A DNA stretch of 47,582 nucleotides from Culturomica sp. GTDB lineage: Bacteria; Bacteroidota; Bacteroidia; Bacteroidales; Marinifilaceae. The stretch covers positions 1 to 47,582 of the forward strand of contig JAISVB010000011.1 of the NCBI GenBank assembly GCA_031271755.1, in the 5' to 3' direction. Made by a program: the position numbers and the translations under genes. Under the pieces are notes generated by a model. That model saw only the letters and a list, made by a program, of their open reading frames with translations. It was not told where the DNA came from and searched no databases. The number at the start of each line of letters is the position of its first letter. Position 1 is the first letter of the stretch. Below, one piece after another: positions 1-6,896 of this stretch.

Positions 1-95
1 CCAAGAAGACAAAGAGACGTGACGAAATACCACACAATCGCCTTTTGCTTCAAGGTCAAGCCCTGTAATCGTAACTCATTGATAATCTCTTTCAT
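1..95 (-). CDS. Partial small prophage-type protein, C-terminus outside window
   Basis: An open frame runs leftward from an ATG at 93-95 and leaves the window without a stop. The visible protein starts MKEIINELRLQGLTLKQ and continues with an aromatic, hydrophobic stretch. It begins 12 bp after the stop of the LuxR-type gene and is on the same strand, so it probably belongs to the same leftward early operon. I do not recognise the family and only about 31 codons can be seen, so no function is given. Confidence 0.45.
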   Translation of the reverse strand, partial: MKEIINELRLQGLTLKQKAIVWYFVTSLCLL

Positions 96-107
96 CGTTT
101 CAAGTTT

Positions 108-500
108 TTAGATGATTGAAATAAAGTCTATTGCATCGTCTTCGTGTCGGCGGCGGGATGTTCGGCAACTTCTTGTCGAAACCGTCCTTGTGCGGAACAT
201 CCGGACAATGTCATTGTCCGCATTGGCAACTTGCGGCGCAAGCATTATCAACATGGCGCACGAGAACAAAGAGCGTTTCAGAGGTGACAAATCGAATGAA
301 ATGTTGAACTTCGTGCAGAACCACCATGCCGACAACTCGTTGACCTTTCCGCACCCTGTCTTCACGTAGATGTTTCGGGCATGGTTTTCAACGGTGCGTT
401 CCGAAACGTGCAAATGGTTGGCAATCTCTTTTTTGCTTGCCCCCCATGCGAACATTTCCGCGATTTCGGCTTCCCGCGCCGTCAGTTTTGCAAGGTTCAT
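108..500 (-). CDS. LuxR-type HTH DNA-binding protein of the prophage
   Basis: The 130-residue protein starts MNLAKLTAREAEIAEM and carries a LuxR C-terminal helix-turn-helix in residues 3-55 (TxREAEI, then KKEIANHLHVSERTVENH, then a basic IYVKTG turn). There is no receiver or autoinducer domain. The tail holds a hydrophobic stretch (SLFSCAMLIMLAP) followed by an Arg/Ser-rich end. Short stand-alone LuxR-HTH proteins with such tails occur in Bacteroidota prophages. I chose the ATG at 498-500 because it overlaps the stop of the upstream gene (ATGA) and because upstream residues in the same frame do not look like protein. It probably regulates early phage genes; that is inference. Confidence 0.7.
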   Translation of the reverse strand: MNLAKLTAREAEIAEMFAWGASKKEIANHLHVSERTVENHARNIYVKTGCGKVNELSAWWFCTKFNISFDLSPLKRSLFSCAMLIMLAPQVANADNDIVRMFRTRTVSTRSCRTSRRRHEDDAIDFISII

Positions 501-679
501 TTTCCCGTTTCGATTTCGGCTTCGTTCATTCGCACTTTCAGGTCGGCAATCACAGCCATCAAATGGTCGATACCCGGATTCCCGTATTCGGCGGCAAATA
601 GGAAAGCATTTCTTGCTTCGACCTCGATTTGCATCTGTTCTTCGGGCAAAAGTTGTTCTTCCATCACGCCGCCCCCCAA
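497..679 (-). CDS. Small acidic hypothetical protein
   Basis: This 60-residue protein starts MGGGVMEEQLLPEEQM and is rich in Glu and Ala, predicted mainly helical. Its stop overlaps the start of the LuxR-type gene as ATGA, and its own start lies 16 bp inside the preceding gene, so the three leftward genes look translationally coupled. No motif is recognised. A second ATG (MEEQLLPEEQ) five codons in is an alternative start. Function unknown. Confidence 0.5.
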   Translation of the reverse strand: MGGGVMEEQLLPEEQMQIEVEARNAFLFAAEYGNPGIDHLMAVIADLKVRMNEAEIETGK

Positions 680-879
680 ATTTCGATGATGCCATATTCA
701 GCGAAAATGCTTTCAATGGACTGGTACTCTGTTATTTTCGGCTCAACTTTGCCGTTCAATCGGTCAAGGAATGCCATCCTTGTGGTGATGTTCAAAGCTG
801 CCATCAGCTTTGAACGGACGGTGGCGGCATCACCTTGCTTGACTTGCGACCACCCTTTTTGGAAAGAAAATTCACTCAT
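664..879 (-). CDS. Small hypothetical protein, first gene of the leftward early operon
   Basis: The 71-residue protein starts MSEFSFQKGWSQVKQGDAA and contains a KLMAALNITTRMAFLDRLNG segment resembling a small helical DNA-binding or adaptor protein. It is the first gene of the tightly packed leftward set and is divergent from the S24 repressor, the usual place for the first early lytic gene of a temperate phage. I cannot assign a family. Confidence 0.55.
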   Translation of the reverse strand: MSEFSFQKGWSQVKQGDAATVRSKLMAALNITTRMAFLDRLNGKVEPKITEYQSIESIFAEYGIIEIWGAA

Positions 880-916
880 AATTTCACACTCTTAAAAAAA
901 TGACGTAATTTTGCTA

Positions 917-947
917 TTTGCACACGTTGTTGTTTGGCTTATCTTTG
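917..947 (+). promoter_or_regulatory. Bacteroidota-type promoter for the S24 repressor
   Basis: TTTG at 917-920 and TATCTTTG at 940-947 are separated by 19 bp, matching the -33/-7 pattern of the primary sigma factor in Bacteroidota. It points at the repressor gene, leaving an untranslated leader of about 80 nt that contains two copies of a 9-bp direct repeat. Confidence 0.6.
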
Positions 948-984
948 CAAAGTAGAACTTTACAACTGCAAAAGTGAAAATAAA

Positions 985-1013
985 TTCTCATTTGTGCAAG
1001 TATTTTCTCATTT
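985..1013 (+). promoter_or_regulatory. Paired direct repeat, possible repressor operator
   Basis: TTCTCATTT occurs at 985-993 and again at 1005-1013, spaced exactly 20 bp (about two helical turns), between the rightward promoter and the repressor start. The position and the same-face spacing fit autoregulatory binding by the repressor; binding itself is inference. Confidence 0.35.
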
Positions 1014-1032
1014 ATTTTTACATCATTCGTAT

Positions 1033-1671
1033 ATGTCTGGAAATCAGTTGCGCGAAGCGATAAAAAGGGCGGGAATAACGCAGGATGAAGCCGCAAAATC
1101 TTTGGGCATTACCCGAAGAACGTTGCAGAATTGGTTTAAGTTGGGAAAATTGGATGCCAATATTTCACAAAATGTGAAAGACAACCTTGATATAGACCTT
1201 TTGTATAGGGATGATAATGGTGTCGTTTGGGAACAACAACGTGTTTACGGCGGTGAAGACTTCGGGATGCCGACATATGTTCCGTTATTGCCAATTGCGG
1301 CGCAAGGCGGCTCTTTGAATGATTTCATTGTATCGGTCAAGGACAGGGATTGTGAGCATGTTGTTTCACCTATACAGGGGGCTGATTTTGCCATGACGGT
1401 TGCCGGTGATAGTATGGCGCCGGAATATCCGTCCGGAGCGCAAATTCTAATAAAAAAGATAAATGAACGGGCGTTTATTGATTGGGGCAAGGTGTATGTT
1501 TTGGACACTTGCAATGGAAGCGTCATCAAGAGGGTATTTCCAGCGGATGACAAAGACCCCTGCAAGGTGAAATGTGTGTCGATTAATCCCGATTACCCGT
1601 CGTTCGAGGTGAATTTAGATGAAGATGTATATGGCGTTTATCGCGTATTGCTTTGTATGTCTGTGAAATAA
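1033..1671 (+). CDS. S24-family phage repressor (CI/LexA-like)
   Basis: The 212-residue protein has an N-terminal helix-turn-helix (residues 5-40; GITQDEAAKSLGITRRTLQN) and a C-terminal S24/LexA peptidase-like domain. The nucleophile is Ser127 in GDSMAPEYPSG and the general base is Lys166 in VIKRVFP. A linker with AAQGG (residues 89-93) resembles the Ala/Cys-Gly autocleavage site of the family. Such proteins keep a prophage silent and self-cleave on RecA-ssDNA. The ATG at 1033 is preferred to codons further upstream because the helix-turn-helix begins there and the promoter lies in between. It is divergent from the small early genes. Confidence 0.85.
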   Translation: MSGNQLREAIKRAGITQDEAAKSLGITRRTLQNWFKLGKLDANISQNVKDNLDIDLLYRDDNGVVWEQQRVYGGEDFGMPTYVPLLPIAAQGGSLNDFIVSVKDRDCEHVVSPIQGADFAMTVAGDSMAPEYPSGAQILIKKINERAFIDWGKVYVLDTCNGSVIKRVFPADDKDPCKVKCVSINPDYPSFEVNLDEDVYGVYRVLLCMSVK

Positions 1672-1682
1672 ATGTGTGAAAT

Positions 1683-2048
1683 ATGGAAGAACGAATCAAA
1701 GTGTCCGTAAAAGACCCCATTTTAAGTGATGGCCGGTACATATCGGAAGACCTATTTGATAGGTCGGAATTATTGCAGCTACAATGTGCATTGCACCCGG
1801 AACTTCTGCCATACGTTGAACTATCAATGGGCGAATACGATTCAATCAAGGACAAGATGAGTGTTCGCCCGGTGATGATTCAGGTTTTAGCGTATTATGG
1901 GAATCCATCATATTATTCTGTGATGCCGCAACCAATATTCGATGCCCTGGAAGCAGCAACGCTCAATAGTGAAGACTTCGCCTTGGTGGACAAGACGCAA
2001 TTCGACAAAATGATTGAAAGCTATATTCAAAAAATAAGTGCCGTATGA
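1683..2048 (+). CDS. Hypothetical protein in the prophage lysogeny region
   Basis: The 121-residue protein starts MEERIKVSVKDPILSDGRY and ends QKISAV. It has no signal peptide or membrane segment and no motif I recognise. It starts 11 bp after the repressor stop and its stop overlaps the start of the lipoprotein gene (ATGA), so repressor, this gene and the lipoprotein are probably one transcript expressed in the lysogen. Confidence 0.6.
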   Translation: MEERIKVSVKDPILSDGRYISEDLFDRSELLQLQCALHPELLPYVELSMGEYDSIKDKMSVRPVMIQVLAYYGNPSYYSVMPQPIFDALEAATLNSEDFALVDKTQFDKMIESYIQKISAV

Positions 2049-2839
2049 AAAAATACATCCTTTTCGTGGCATTGCCACTTTTGATTGTGTCGTGTTCCAA
2101 AGATAGCGACCCAGGGAAAAGCTACACCGACAAGCAACAACAAGCCCTTGCGCTCTTTCACGGCAAATGGAATGACGTGCAGTTTTCCAACATCAGTTGG
2201 AAACACCTTGCGTACTTGTTGCCAGACCCAGACATTATTGTTTTTACAAGGCAAAATGCCAAGTCCATCGAAATCGACAAAAACGGTTGGTATTTCGACA
2301 ACCACGGCGAATGTATCTATTATAAAATGCCGTTTGCGGGTGCCGAATATGAAGCCCTTGAATGCTATTATGAAGTGTCAGCGGATGCAACACAATTCCG
2401 CCTTTTGGACAAGGAAGCCAACACCATTTATGGGCAATATGACTTGACTATAACGAATGACACGTCTTTCAAAATCCATGACAATGACTTGTCGTTGCCC
2501 TATGTGTTTACCAAAGCGGGGGAAGAAGAACAGCCGCAAGAAGTCTATTCGCCCATCGGCGTTTTTCTGACAAAGAGCACATGGGCAAGCGGTGAAATGA
2601 TGGACATGGCCATATACCCACCGAACAAAGGCACGCTTCCGCAACATTACGGATATATCGACAATGTGGAATATCTTGTCGATGGTGAAAGCATCGGCAA
2701 GTCAACCGTTTCGCCTTTCTCAATGCAGTACACACCCAGCTTGTCGCCCGGACAACACACTCTTTCGCTCAAACTCAACTTGAACAATGCAAACGTTATT
2801 TGGGCAACTAAAACAACATCGTTCAATATTACCGAATAA
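2045..2839 (+). CDS. Prophage-encoded lipoprotein
   Basis: The 264-residue protein has a clear lipoprotein signal (MKKYILFVALPLLIVSCSKD) with the lipobox Cys at residue 17, followed by acidic SKDSDP of the kind that often directs Bacteroidota lipoproteins to the outer leaflet. The N-terminal half has mixed beta-rich sequence (GKWNDVQFSN, then repeated Tyr/Phe strands). The last ~95 residues (from PIGVFLTKS) end in a beta-sandwich-like pattern with DGESIGKSTVSPFSMQY and SPGQHTLSLKL. Its position behind the repressor and ahead of the integrase is typical of lysogenic-conversion or superinfection-exclusion cargo; that role is inferred from context only. Confidence 0.7.
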   Translation: MKKYILFVALPLLIVSCSKDSDPGKSYTDKQQQALALFHGKWNDVQFSNISWKHLAYLLPDPDIIVFTRQNAKSIEIDKNGWYFDNHGECIYYKMPFAGAEYEALECYYEVSADATQFRLLDKEANTIYGQYDLTITNDTSFKIHDNDLSLPYVFTKAGEEEQPQEVYSPIGVFLTKSTWASGEMMDMAIYPPNKGTLPQHYGYIDNVEYLVDGESIGKSTVSPFSMQYTPSLSPGQHTLSLKLNLNNANVIWATKTTSFNITE

Positions 2840-2853
2840 AACATTTCGCAACA

Positions 2854-3147
2854 ATGTTAAAGATTATTCGACCCGAAATGCTTGCCATTCAACGGCGGTT
2901 CTTTGAAGCCCTGGATGTGGTGATTGGAATGGGACAATGCGGCGGCCTGCAAACGTTCTGCAAAGAACACGGGTTGAACCGCGTGAAATATTCCAACATA
3001 CGCAGCGAAATGCGCAAGCCTGCCGAAGAAGCAAAGCCCACCAATTATAAAGTGATTGACTTGGATGCGCTTTCGTACTTGTGCAAAGATTTTCACGTGT
3101 CCCCCGAATGGCTGTTATTCGGCAATGGCAAAATGTTCAAAGGTTGA
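2854..3147 (+). CDS. Small HTH-like regulatory protein
   Basis: The 97-residue protein ends DFHVSPEWLLFGNGKMFKG, which is the hallmark that ends the helix-turn-helix domain of many phage CI-like regulators (VSPEWLLFGxGxMF). Upstream residues (LQTFCKEHGLNRVKYSNIR) fit the recognition helices. Unlike the S24 repressor it has no peptidase domain. It may be a Cro-like or accessory regulator; the target is unknown. It follows the lipoprotein gene by 14 bp. Confidence 0.55.
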   Translation: MLKIIRPEMLAIQRRFFEALDVVIGMGQCGGLQTFCKEHGLNRVKYSNIRSEMRKPAEEAKPTNYKVIDLDALSYLCKDFHVSPEWLLFGNGKMFKG

Positions 3148-3151
3148 AGGC

Positions 3152-3397
3152 ATGGAAAAGTTCACCATCAAAAAAAGCCCCAAGAACGAAAGTGTTTGGG
3201 GTTGCTTCAATGAAGAAAACGGGTTGGCATGGCAATTTGAGCATGGCAAATTCAACGACACGCATAAGTTTGCGGTGAAACACGGGGTCGAACGCCCCGA
3301 TGATATGACGCTTGATGACATGTGTTGCGAAATGGAAGATTGGCTTTGGGATAACCATCACGACAAAGTAACCCAATGCACATCAAGCGAAGCATAA
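3152..3397 (+). CDS. Small acidic hypothetical protein before the integrase
   Basis: The 81-residue protein starts MEKFTIKKSPKNESVWGCF and has an acidic, Trp-rich C-terminal half (DDMCCEMEDWLWDNHHDK). The ATG at 3152 is chosen because it starts just after the previous gene's stop; more upstream codons overlap that gene in another frame. Its end overlaps the start of the integrase by 22 bp. No family is recognised. Confidence 0.5.
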   Translation: MEKFTIKKSPKNESVWGCFNEENGLAWQFEHGKFNDTHKFAVKHGVERPDDMTLDDMCCEMEDWLWDNHHDKVTQCTSSEA

Positions 3398-4674
3398 AGT
3401 TCCTATTGCACACGCGGAAGCAGGGTGATGCCCAAAGTGGGAAAAACCTCGCCATCCGTATGCGTGTGAGTTTCGCCGGAACCGCAATTGACTTTCCGAC
3501 CGGCTTGAATGTCGATGCGGAATATTGGGATACCATTGGACAACACGTTTTGGATGGGTTTGCGAGCAAGTCCAATCAAAAGACAACCGACATCAACCGA
3601 ACGATTGATGAATACCGTGCGTTCGCCAACGAATTGTTTGCCCGTTACGAACTACTTGAAAAGCGCGTGCCGACCCCCGGTGAAGTCAAGGATTTGTTTA
3701 ATGATATGGTGGGGCGGTCGAAGATAGAGTTGCCCGATCCAAGCGAAAGTTTTTTCAAGGTATTCGACACGTTCACCCACTCGATGGGCGAAAAGAACCA
3801 ATGGACACCGGCGACATACACCAAATTTGCATCCATTCGAGAGCATTTCAAGGCGTTCGATTCATTGTTGAACTTCCATACTGCTACCGATGAAAAGATG
3901 CAAGAATACGTCAAATATTTGGGCAAGCAGGGTATGCGGAACACCACCATAGCAAAGAACCTTGCGTTTGTCCGATGGTTCTTTCGGTGGGCGGCAAGCA
4001 AAGGGTATTACAACGGCACGATTCACAACACGTTCAGGCCAAAATTGAAAGGCACGGACGGCAATTCCAAAGAAGTCATCTTCTTGACCCAAGAAGAAAT
4101 CGAAGTCTTACAGAACTTCCAATTTAGACACAGACAAGGGCACCTTGAACGTGTCAGGGACGTTTTGTTGTTCACATGCTTCACCGGCTTGCGCTATTCG
4201 GATGCGGCAAAGCTGACGCGGCAAGACATCAAAAACGGATTCTTGCAAATTGTCACACAAAAGACCGTTGACGGCATCCGAATCGAGTTGAATAAACACG
4301 CCCAAGCCATCCTTGACAAGTACAAAGGTATCGAGTTCCCGCAAGACAAAGCCTTGCCGGTGATTTCCAACGTCAAGATGAATCAATACTTGAAAGAACT
4401 TGGCCAAGTGTGCGAACTCAACGAGCCGCAACGGATTGTCTATTTCAAAGGGAACGTCCGGCACGAAGAAATATACCCGAAATGGCAATTGTTGACCACC
4501 CATTGCGGTCGGCGGTCGTTCGTGGTGAACGCCTTGCGCTTGGGCATCCCGGCGGAAGTCATCATCCGTTGGACGGGGCATTCCGATTATCAGGCGATGA
4601 AACCATACGTGAAAATTGTGGATGAGTTGAAAGAACAAGAAATGTCGAAGTTTGACGGGATGTTCCAAAAGTAG
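3376..4674 (+). CDS. Tyrosine recombinase (phage/ICE integrase)
   Basis: The 432-residue integrase has an N-terminal arm-binding region, a SAM-like core-binding domain (about 125-215) and a C-terminal catalytic domain. All catalytic residues are visible: Arg273 (TGLRYSD), Lys296 (TQKT), His376 and Arg379 (THCGRRSF), His402 (WTGHSD) and the nucleophile Tyr411 (KPYVKI). It would integrate and excise the element by strand exchange at an attachment site. The tRNA-Ser-like remnant 140 bp downstream is the expected attR. The size and the FLTQEEIEVLQ region fit the Bacteroidota phage/conjugative-element family. Confidence 0.93.
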   Translation: MHIKRSIKFLLHTRKQGDAQSGKNLAIRMRVSFAGTAIDFPTGLNVDAEYWDTIGQHVLDGFASKSNQKTTDINRTIDEYRAFANELFARYELLEKRVPTPGEVKDLFNDMVGRSKIELPDPSESFFKVFDTFTHSMGEKNQWTPATYTKFASIREHFKAFDSLLNFHTATDEKMQEYVKYLGKQGMRNTTIAKNLAFVRWFFRWAASKGYYNGTIHNTFRPKLKGTDGNSKEVIFLTQEEIEVLQNFQFRHRQGHLERVRDVLLFTCFTGLRYSDAAKLTRQDIKNGFLQIVTQKTVDGIRIELNKHAQAILDKYKGIEFPQDKALPVISNVKMNQYLKELGQVCELNEPQRIVYFKGNVRHEEIYPKWQLLTTHCGRRSFVVNALRLGIPAEVIIRWTGHSDYQAMKPYVKIVDELKEQEMSKFDGMFQK

Positions 4675-4813
4675 TGTACACGAAATTGTACACGATTTTA
4701 CGACTTGGATTTGGCATTTCGAGGTATTATAGAGTATCACCGCGCAATCAGAAACGGCGACATTTCAGGTGGTTGGCAGTCCGTGAAATGGTATAATATT
4801 ATGGGTTTTAGAA

Positions 4814-4827
4814 CCTCTCTCTCCGCA
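4814..4827 (+). other. Likely attachment site (attR): 3' tail of a tRNA-Ser gene
   Basis: CCTCTCTCTCCGCA matches the end of many bacterial tRNA-Ser genes (3' T-stem plus acceptor strand), yet no D-arm or anticodon arm lies upstream, so this is only a tail. It sits 140 bp after the integrase and just before an intrinsic terminator that would serve the original tRNA. An intact tRNA-Ser with the same tail should exist at the left end of the element, outside the window. The gap 4675-5067 otherwise holds nothing I can name: 4675-4813 is element DNA, 4878-5067 is AT-rich chromosomal spacer without a convincing gene. Confidence 0.6.
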
Positions 4828-4845
4828 AACTAACAAAAATCATTG

Positions 4846-4877
4846 AAACAGAGATTGTTAAGAGCTCTGTTTTTTTT
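4846..4877 (+). terminator. Intrinsic terminator downstream of the tRNA-Ser tail
   Basis: AAACAGAG (4846-4853) pairs with CTCTGTTT (4865-4872) around an 11-nt loop and is followed by a T run to 4877. It lies immediately 3' of the tRNA-like tail, as expected for the terminator of the interrupted tRNA gene. Confidence 0.75.
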
Positions 4878-5067
4878 GTGCTTTGGGGTGGGTAGCCGGC
4901 ATTTTCAACTACACTCTTTCATTTTGCTGCTTATTTTCTCTTTGAGAAAGTGCGCTTCCTGCGGCTTGTCCTTCCGTACCTCAAAACCTTTCAAGCGGCA
5001 GAAGCAGCGGCTTTAGCTATGAATACAAATACAATTATAAACAGCGATCATCTAAAAGTGAATTATT

Positions 5068-5123
5068 TTGCTCTTTTTACGTTATAATTCCAAAATAATT
5101 TCTATCTTTGCCCGAAAGAGCAA
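5068..5123 (+). promoter_or_regulatory. hipBST promoter framed by an inverted repeat (operator)
   Basis: TTGCTCTTT at 5068-5076 and its exact reverse complement AAAGAGCAA at 5115-5123 enclose a -7 box TATCTTTG (5103-5110). The arms lie 47 bp apart start to start. HipB proteins autoregulate by binding palindromes at their own promoters, so these arms are good operator half-sites; whether each arm is one half-site or part of a larger site is not decided. Confidence 0.55.
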
Positions 5124-5127
5124 TAAA

Positions 5128-5343
5128 ATGCACCTTGTAGACATCTGTAATAAAATCAAAGAACGCCGTTCCCTGCTCGGAATCACCCAACAGGATTTAG
5201 CTGACATTTCCGGTGTGGGATTGAGGACGATTAAAGAAATTGAAACGGGGAAAGGGAATCCGTCTATCAATACATTACTAAAAATCCTCGATGTATTGGG
5301 TATGGAACTGGATGCACAAATCAAAAGAACGATTGAACAATGA
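5128..5343 (+). CDS. hipB: HipB-type antitoxin/autorepressor (XRE HTH)
   Basis: The 71-residue protein is almost entirely an XRE helix-turn-helix: IKERRSLLGITQQDLADISG, GLRTIKEIETGKGNPSINTL, then LLKILDVLGMELD, which is typical of HipB. It would bind the inverted repeat at its promoter. The start at ATG 5128 is chosen because the HTH begins there and the operator lies just upstream; a TTG at 5068 falls inside the operator. Its stop overlaps the start of hipS (ATGA). It lacks a long C-terminal tail. Confidence 0.88.
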   Translation: MHLVDICNKIKERRSLLGITQQDLADISGVGLRTIKEIETGKGNPSINTLLKILDVLGMELDAQIKRTIEQ

Positions 5344-5660
5344 GAACTGCCAAAGTATATATGAACAAAGTTGCTGCAGGTGTATTAACAGAAAACGACG
5401 ACGGTTCGTTTGTGTTCCGTTACGACGAAGATTATTTAACTAACCCCGCTTATTCGTCCATCAGCCTCACATTGCCAAAAAAAGGGCAGGAATATCATTC
5501 GAAAACGCTTTTTCCATTTTTTTTCAATATGCTTTCGGAAGGTGTAAATCGCCGGGTTCAAGCCAACAAATTTAAAATCGACGAAGAAGATAGTTTTGGG
5601 TTATTGATGGCGACGGCTCATAGCGATGTTATCGGTGCTATTACTATTGAAAAGGTATGA
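5340..5660 (+). CDS. hipS: HipS: stand-alone HipA N-terminal-domain protein, probable antitoxin
   Basis: The 106-residue protein (MRTAKVYMNKVAAGVLTEND...) matches the N-terminal subdomain of HipA kinases: the VYMNKVAAGVL strand, DGSFVFRYDEDYL, and SLTLPKKGQEYHSKTLFPFFFNMLSEG. It ends at AITIEKV and the kinase core follows as a separate gene. In the E. coli O127 HipBST system such a protein, HipS, neutralises the toxin HipT instead of HipB. The lengths (71, 106, 338 residues) and the order B-S-T agree with that system. It is coupled on both sides by ATGA overlaps. The alternative, a HipA split by a recent frameshift, is unlikely because both overlaps are clean. Confidence 0.85.
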   Translation: MRTAKVYMNKVAAGVLTENDDGSFVFRYDEDYLTNPAYSSISLTLPKKGQEYHSKTLFPFFFNMLSEGVNRRVQANKFKIDEEDSFGLLMATAHSDVIGAITIEKV

Positions 5661-6673
5661 AACAAATCCCTGATATAAAAAACTGTCCCGGCACTCTTGC
5701 CGCCGGATATGCGACCTACAACCCAACGGCCTTACGCCGCGTGTTTGACAACAAGAAAGTAAGCCATCTGCTTGATTTCTCGAACGACGAGAAGAGCCGC
5801 GTTTTGATTGACGATAACATCGGACGTATATCCATATCGGGTGTTCAGGAAAAGTTATCGGCTATTATTGAAAAGGGGAAAGTGATCCTTACACCGGAAG
5901 GCATTCAAGGCCGCTATATCATCAAACCGATCCCGGATGACAAACGCTTGAAGTTTCGGAATTTTATGCCTGCCAACGAACACCTGACCATGCAAATTGC
6001 CCGGCAGGTTTATGGCATTGCTACGGCGGAAAATGCTTTGCTGTTTTTTCAGGATGGTGAGCCTGCTTACATTACCAAACGTTTCGACATCAATACAGAC
6101 GGTTTAAAAGTCAAGCAGGAAGATTTTGCTTCATTGTCACAGAAAACAAGTGAAACTCATGGAAAACATTTCAAATATACCGGAAACTACACGGATATGG
6201 GTTTGTTATTTCCGAAGTATGTCGCAGCTTGGCAAATTGAAGTGGGTAAATTTTTCCGCTTGGTACTATTCAACTACCTGTTTGGGAACGGTGATGCTCA
6301 TTTGAAAAATTTTTCGTTGCAACAGTCCGAAAACGGCGATTACATGCTAAGTCCTGCTTATGATTTACTGAACAGTTCCCTGCATATTCAGGATGAAAAT
6401 TTTGCATTGGAAGGCGGTTTATCGGGCAAAGAATATTATTCGGAAATCTACCTGCAAAAAGGGCATCCTTGTCAGGGTGATTTCATCACTTTTGGTAAGA
6501 TGATTGCTGTTCCCGACATTCAAATACAAAAGATAATGAAAAACTTCCTTGCTTCCCAACCATTGGTTTACGAGTTAACGGAACGTTCTTTTTTGGATGA
6601 CAGACTAAAGCGAATGTATATCCGCAGTTATGAAGAAAGAATGGACAGGCTTAAAAGGACAGTCAACGATTAG
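5657..6673 (+). CDS. hipT: HipT Ser/Thr kinase toxin (short HipA)
   Basis: The 338-residue protein is a HipA-family kinase without the N-terminal subdomain. It has the Ser-Ile-Ser motif Ser59-Ile60-Ser61 in the Gly-rich loop (GRISISGVQEKLS), an ATP-binding Lys90 (YIIKP), catalytic Asp213 in NGDAHLKNFSL and metal-binding Asp236 in SPAYDLL. These positions are nearly those of E. coli HipT, whose two loop serines are autophosphorylation sites and whose target is tryptophanyl-tRNA synthetase. The target here is unknown. All kinase residues are present, so the toxin should be active. It ends the operon; 77 bp later the next promoter begins. Confidence 0.88.
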   Translation: MKQIPDIKNCPGTLAAGYATYNPTALRRVFDNKKVSHLLDFSNDEKSRVLIDDNIGRISISGVQEKLSAIIEKGKVILTPEGIQGRYIIKPIPDDKRLKFRNFMPANEHLTMQIARQVYGIATAENALLFFQDGEPAYITKRFDINTDGLKVKQEDFASLSQKTSETHGKHFKYTGNYTDMGLLFPKYVAAWQIEVGKFFRLVLFNYLFGNGDAHLKNFSLQQSENGDYMLSPAYDLLNSSLHIQDENFALEGGLSGKEYYSEIYLQKGHPCQGDFITFGKMIAVPDIQIQKIMKNFLASQPLVYELTERSFLDDRLKRMYIRSYEERMDRLKRTVND

Positions 6674-6749
6674 TGCAAGATATAATAGATAAGCTTACAC
6701 AATAAACCGCTTATTTGCAGATAAGATAGTAAAAAGGTGAAATTATCAC

Positions 6750-6896
6750 TACCTTTGCACCGCAGACCGCGCAAGTTCATTCGATCTTTATCATCTGTGT
6801 TTTTATCAGACGCTTTTCAAGTCCGATTCTTACATCGTTGAAATTGACCTGTATAGCTTTCCTTGTTGCGGAAACAACATTAACGATGACAATTAA
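6750..6896 (+). promoter_or_regulatory. Promoter and structured leader upstream of the cold-shock-type gene set
   Basis: A -7 box TACCTTTG (6750-6757) precedes a leader of about 130 nt. Near its 3' end CATCGTT (6833-6839) pairs with AACGATG (6882-6888) and encloses an inner hairpin TGTTG/CAACA (6864-6868 and 6875-6879) with loop CGGAAA. The outer arm ends 8 nt before the start codon, so folding could affect translation of the first gene. The -33 box is not obvious. Long structured leaders are known for cold-shock genes; the role here is inference. Confidence 0.45.

Noticed and set aside
4740..4830. A complete tRNA or tmRNA next to the integrase
   Set aside because: Only the acceptor-end tail fits; no D-arm, anticodon arm or tmRNA tag frame can be drawn in the upstream 90 bases.
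5340..6673. hipA pseudogene split by a frameshift
   Set aside because: Both junctions are exact ATGA overlaps, and the sizes and the Ser-Ile-Ser loop match the natural HipS/HipT division.
6690..6720. Weak stem (ATAAGC/GCTTAT) after hipT as a terminator
   Set aside because: Six pairs, long loop and no T tract; not enough to support.
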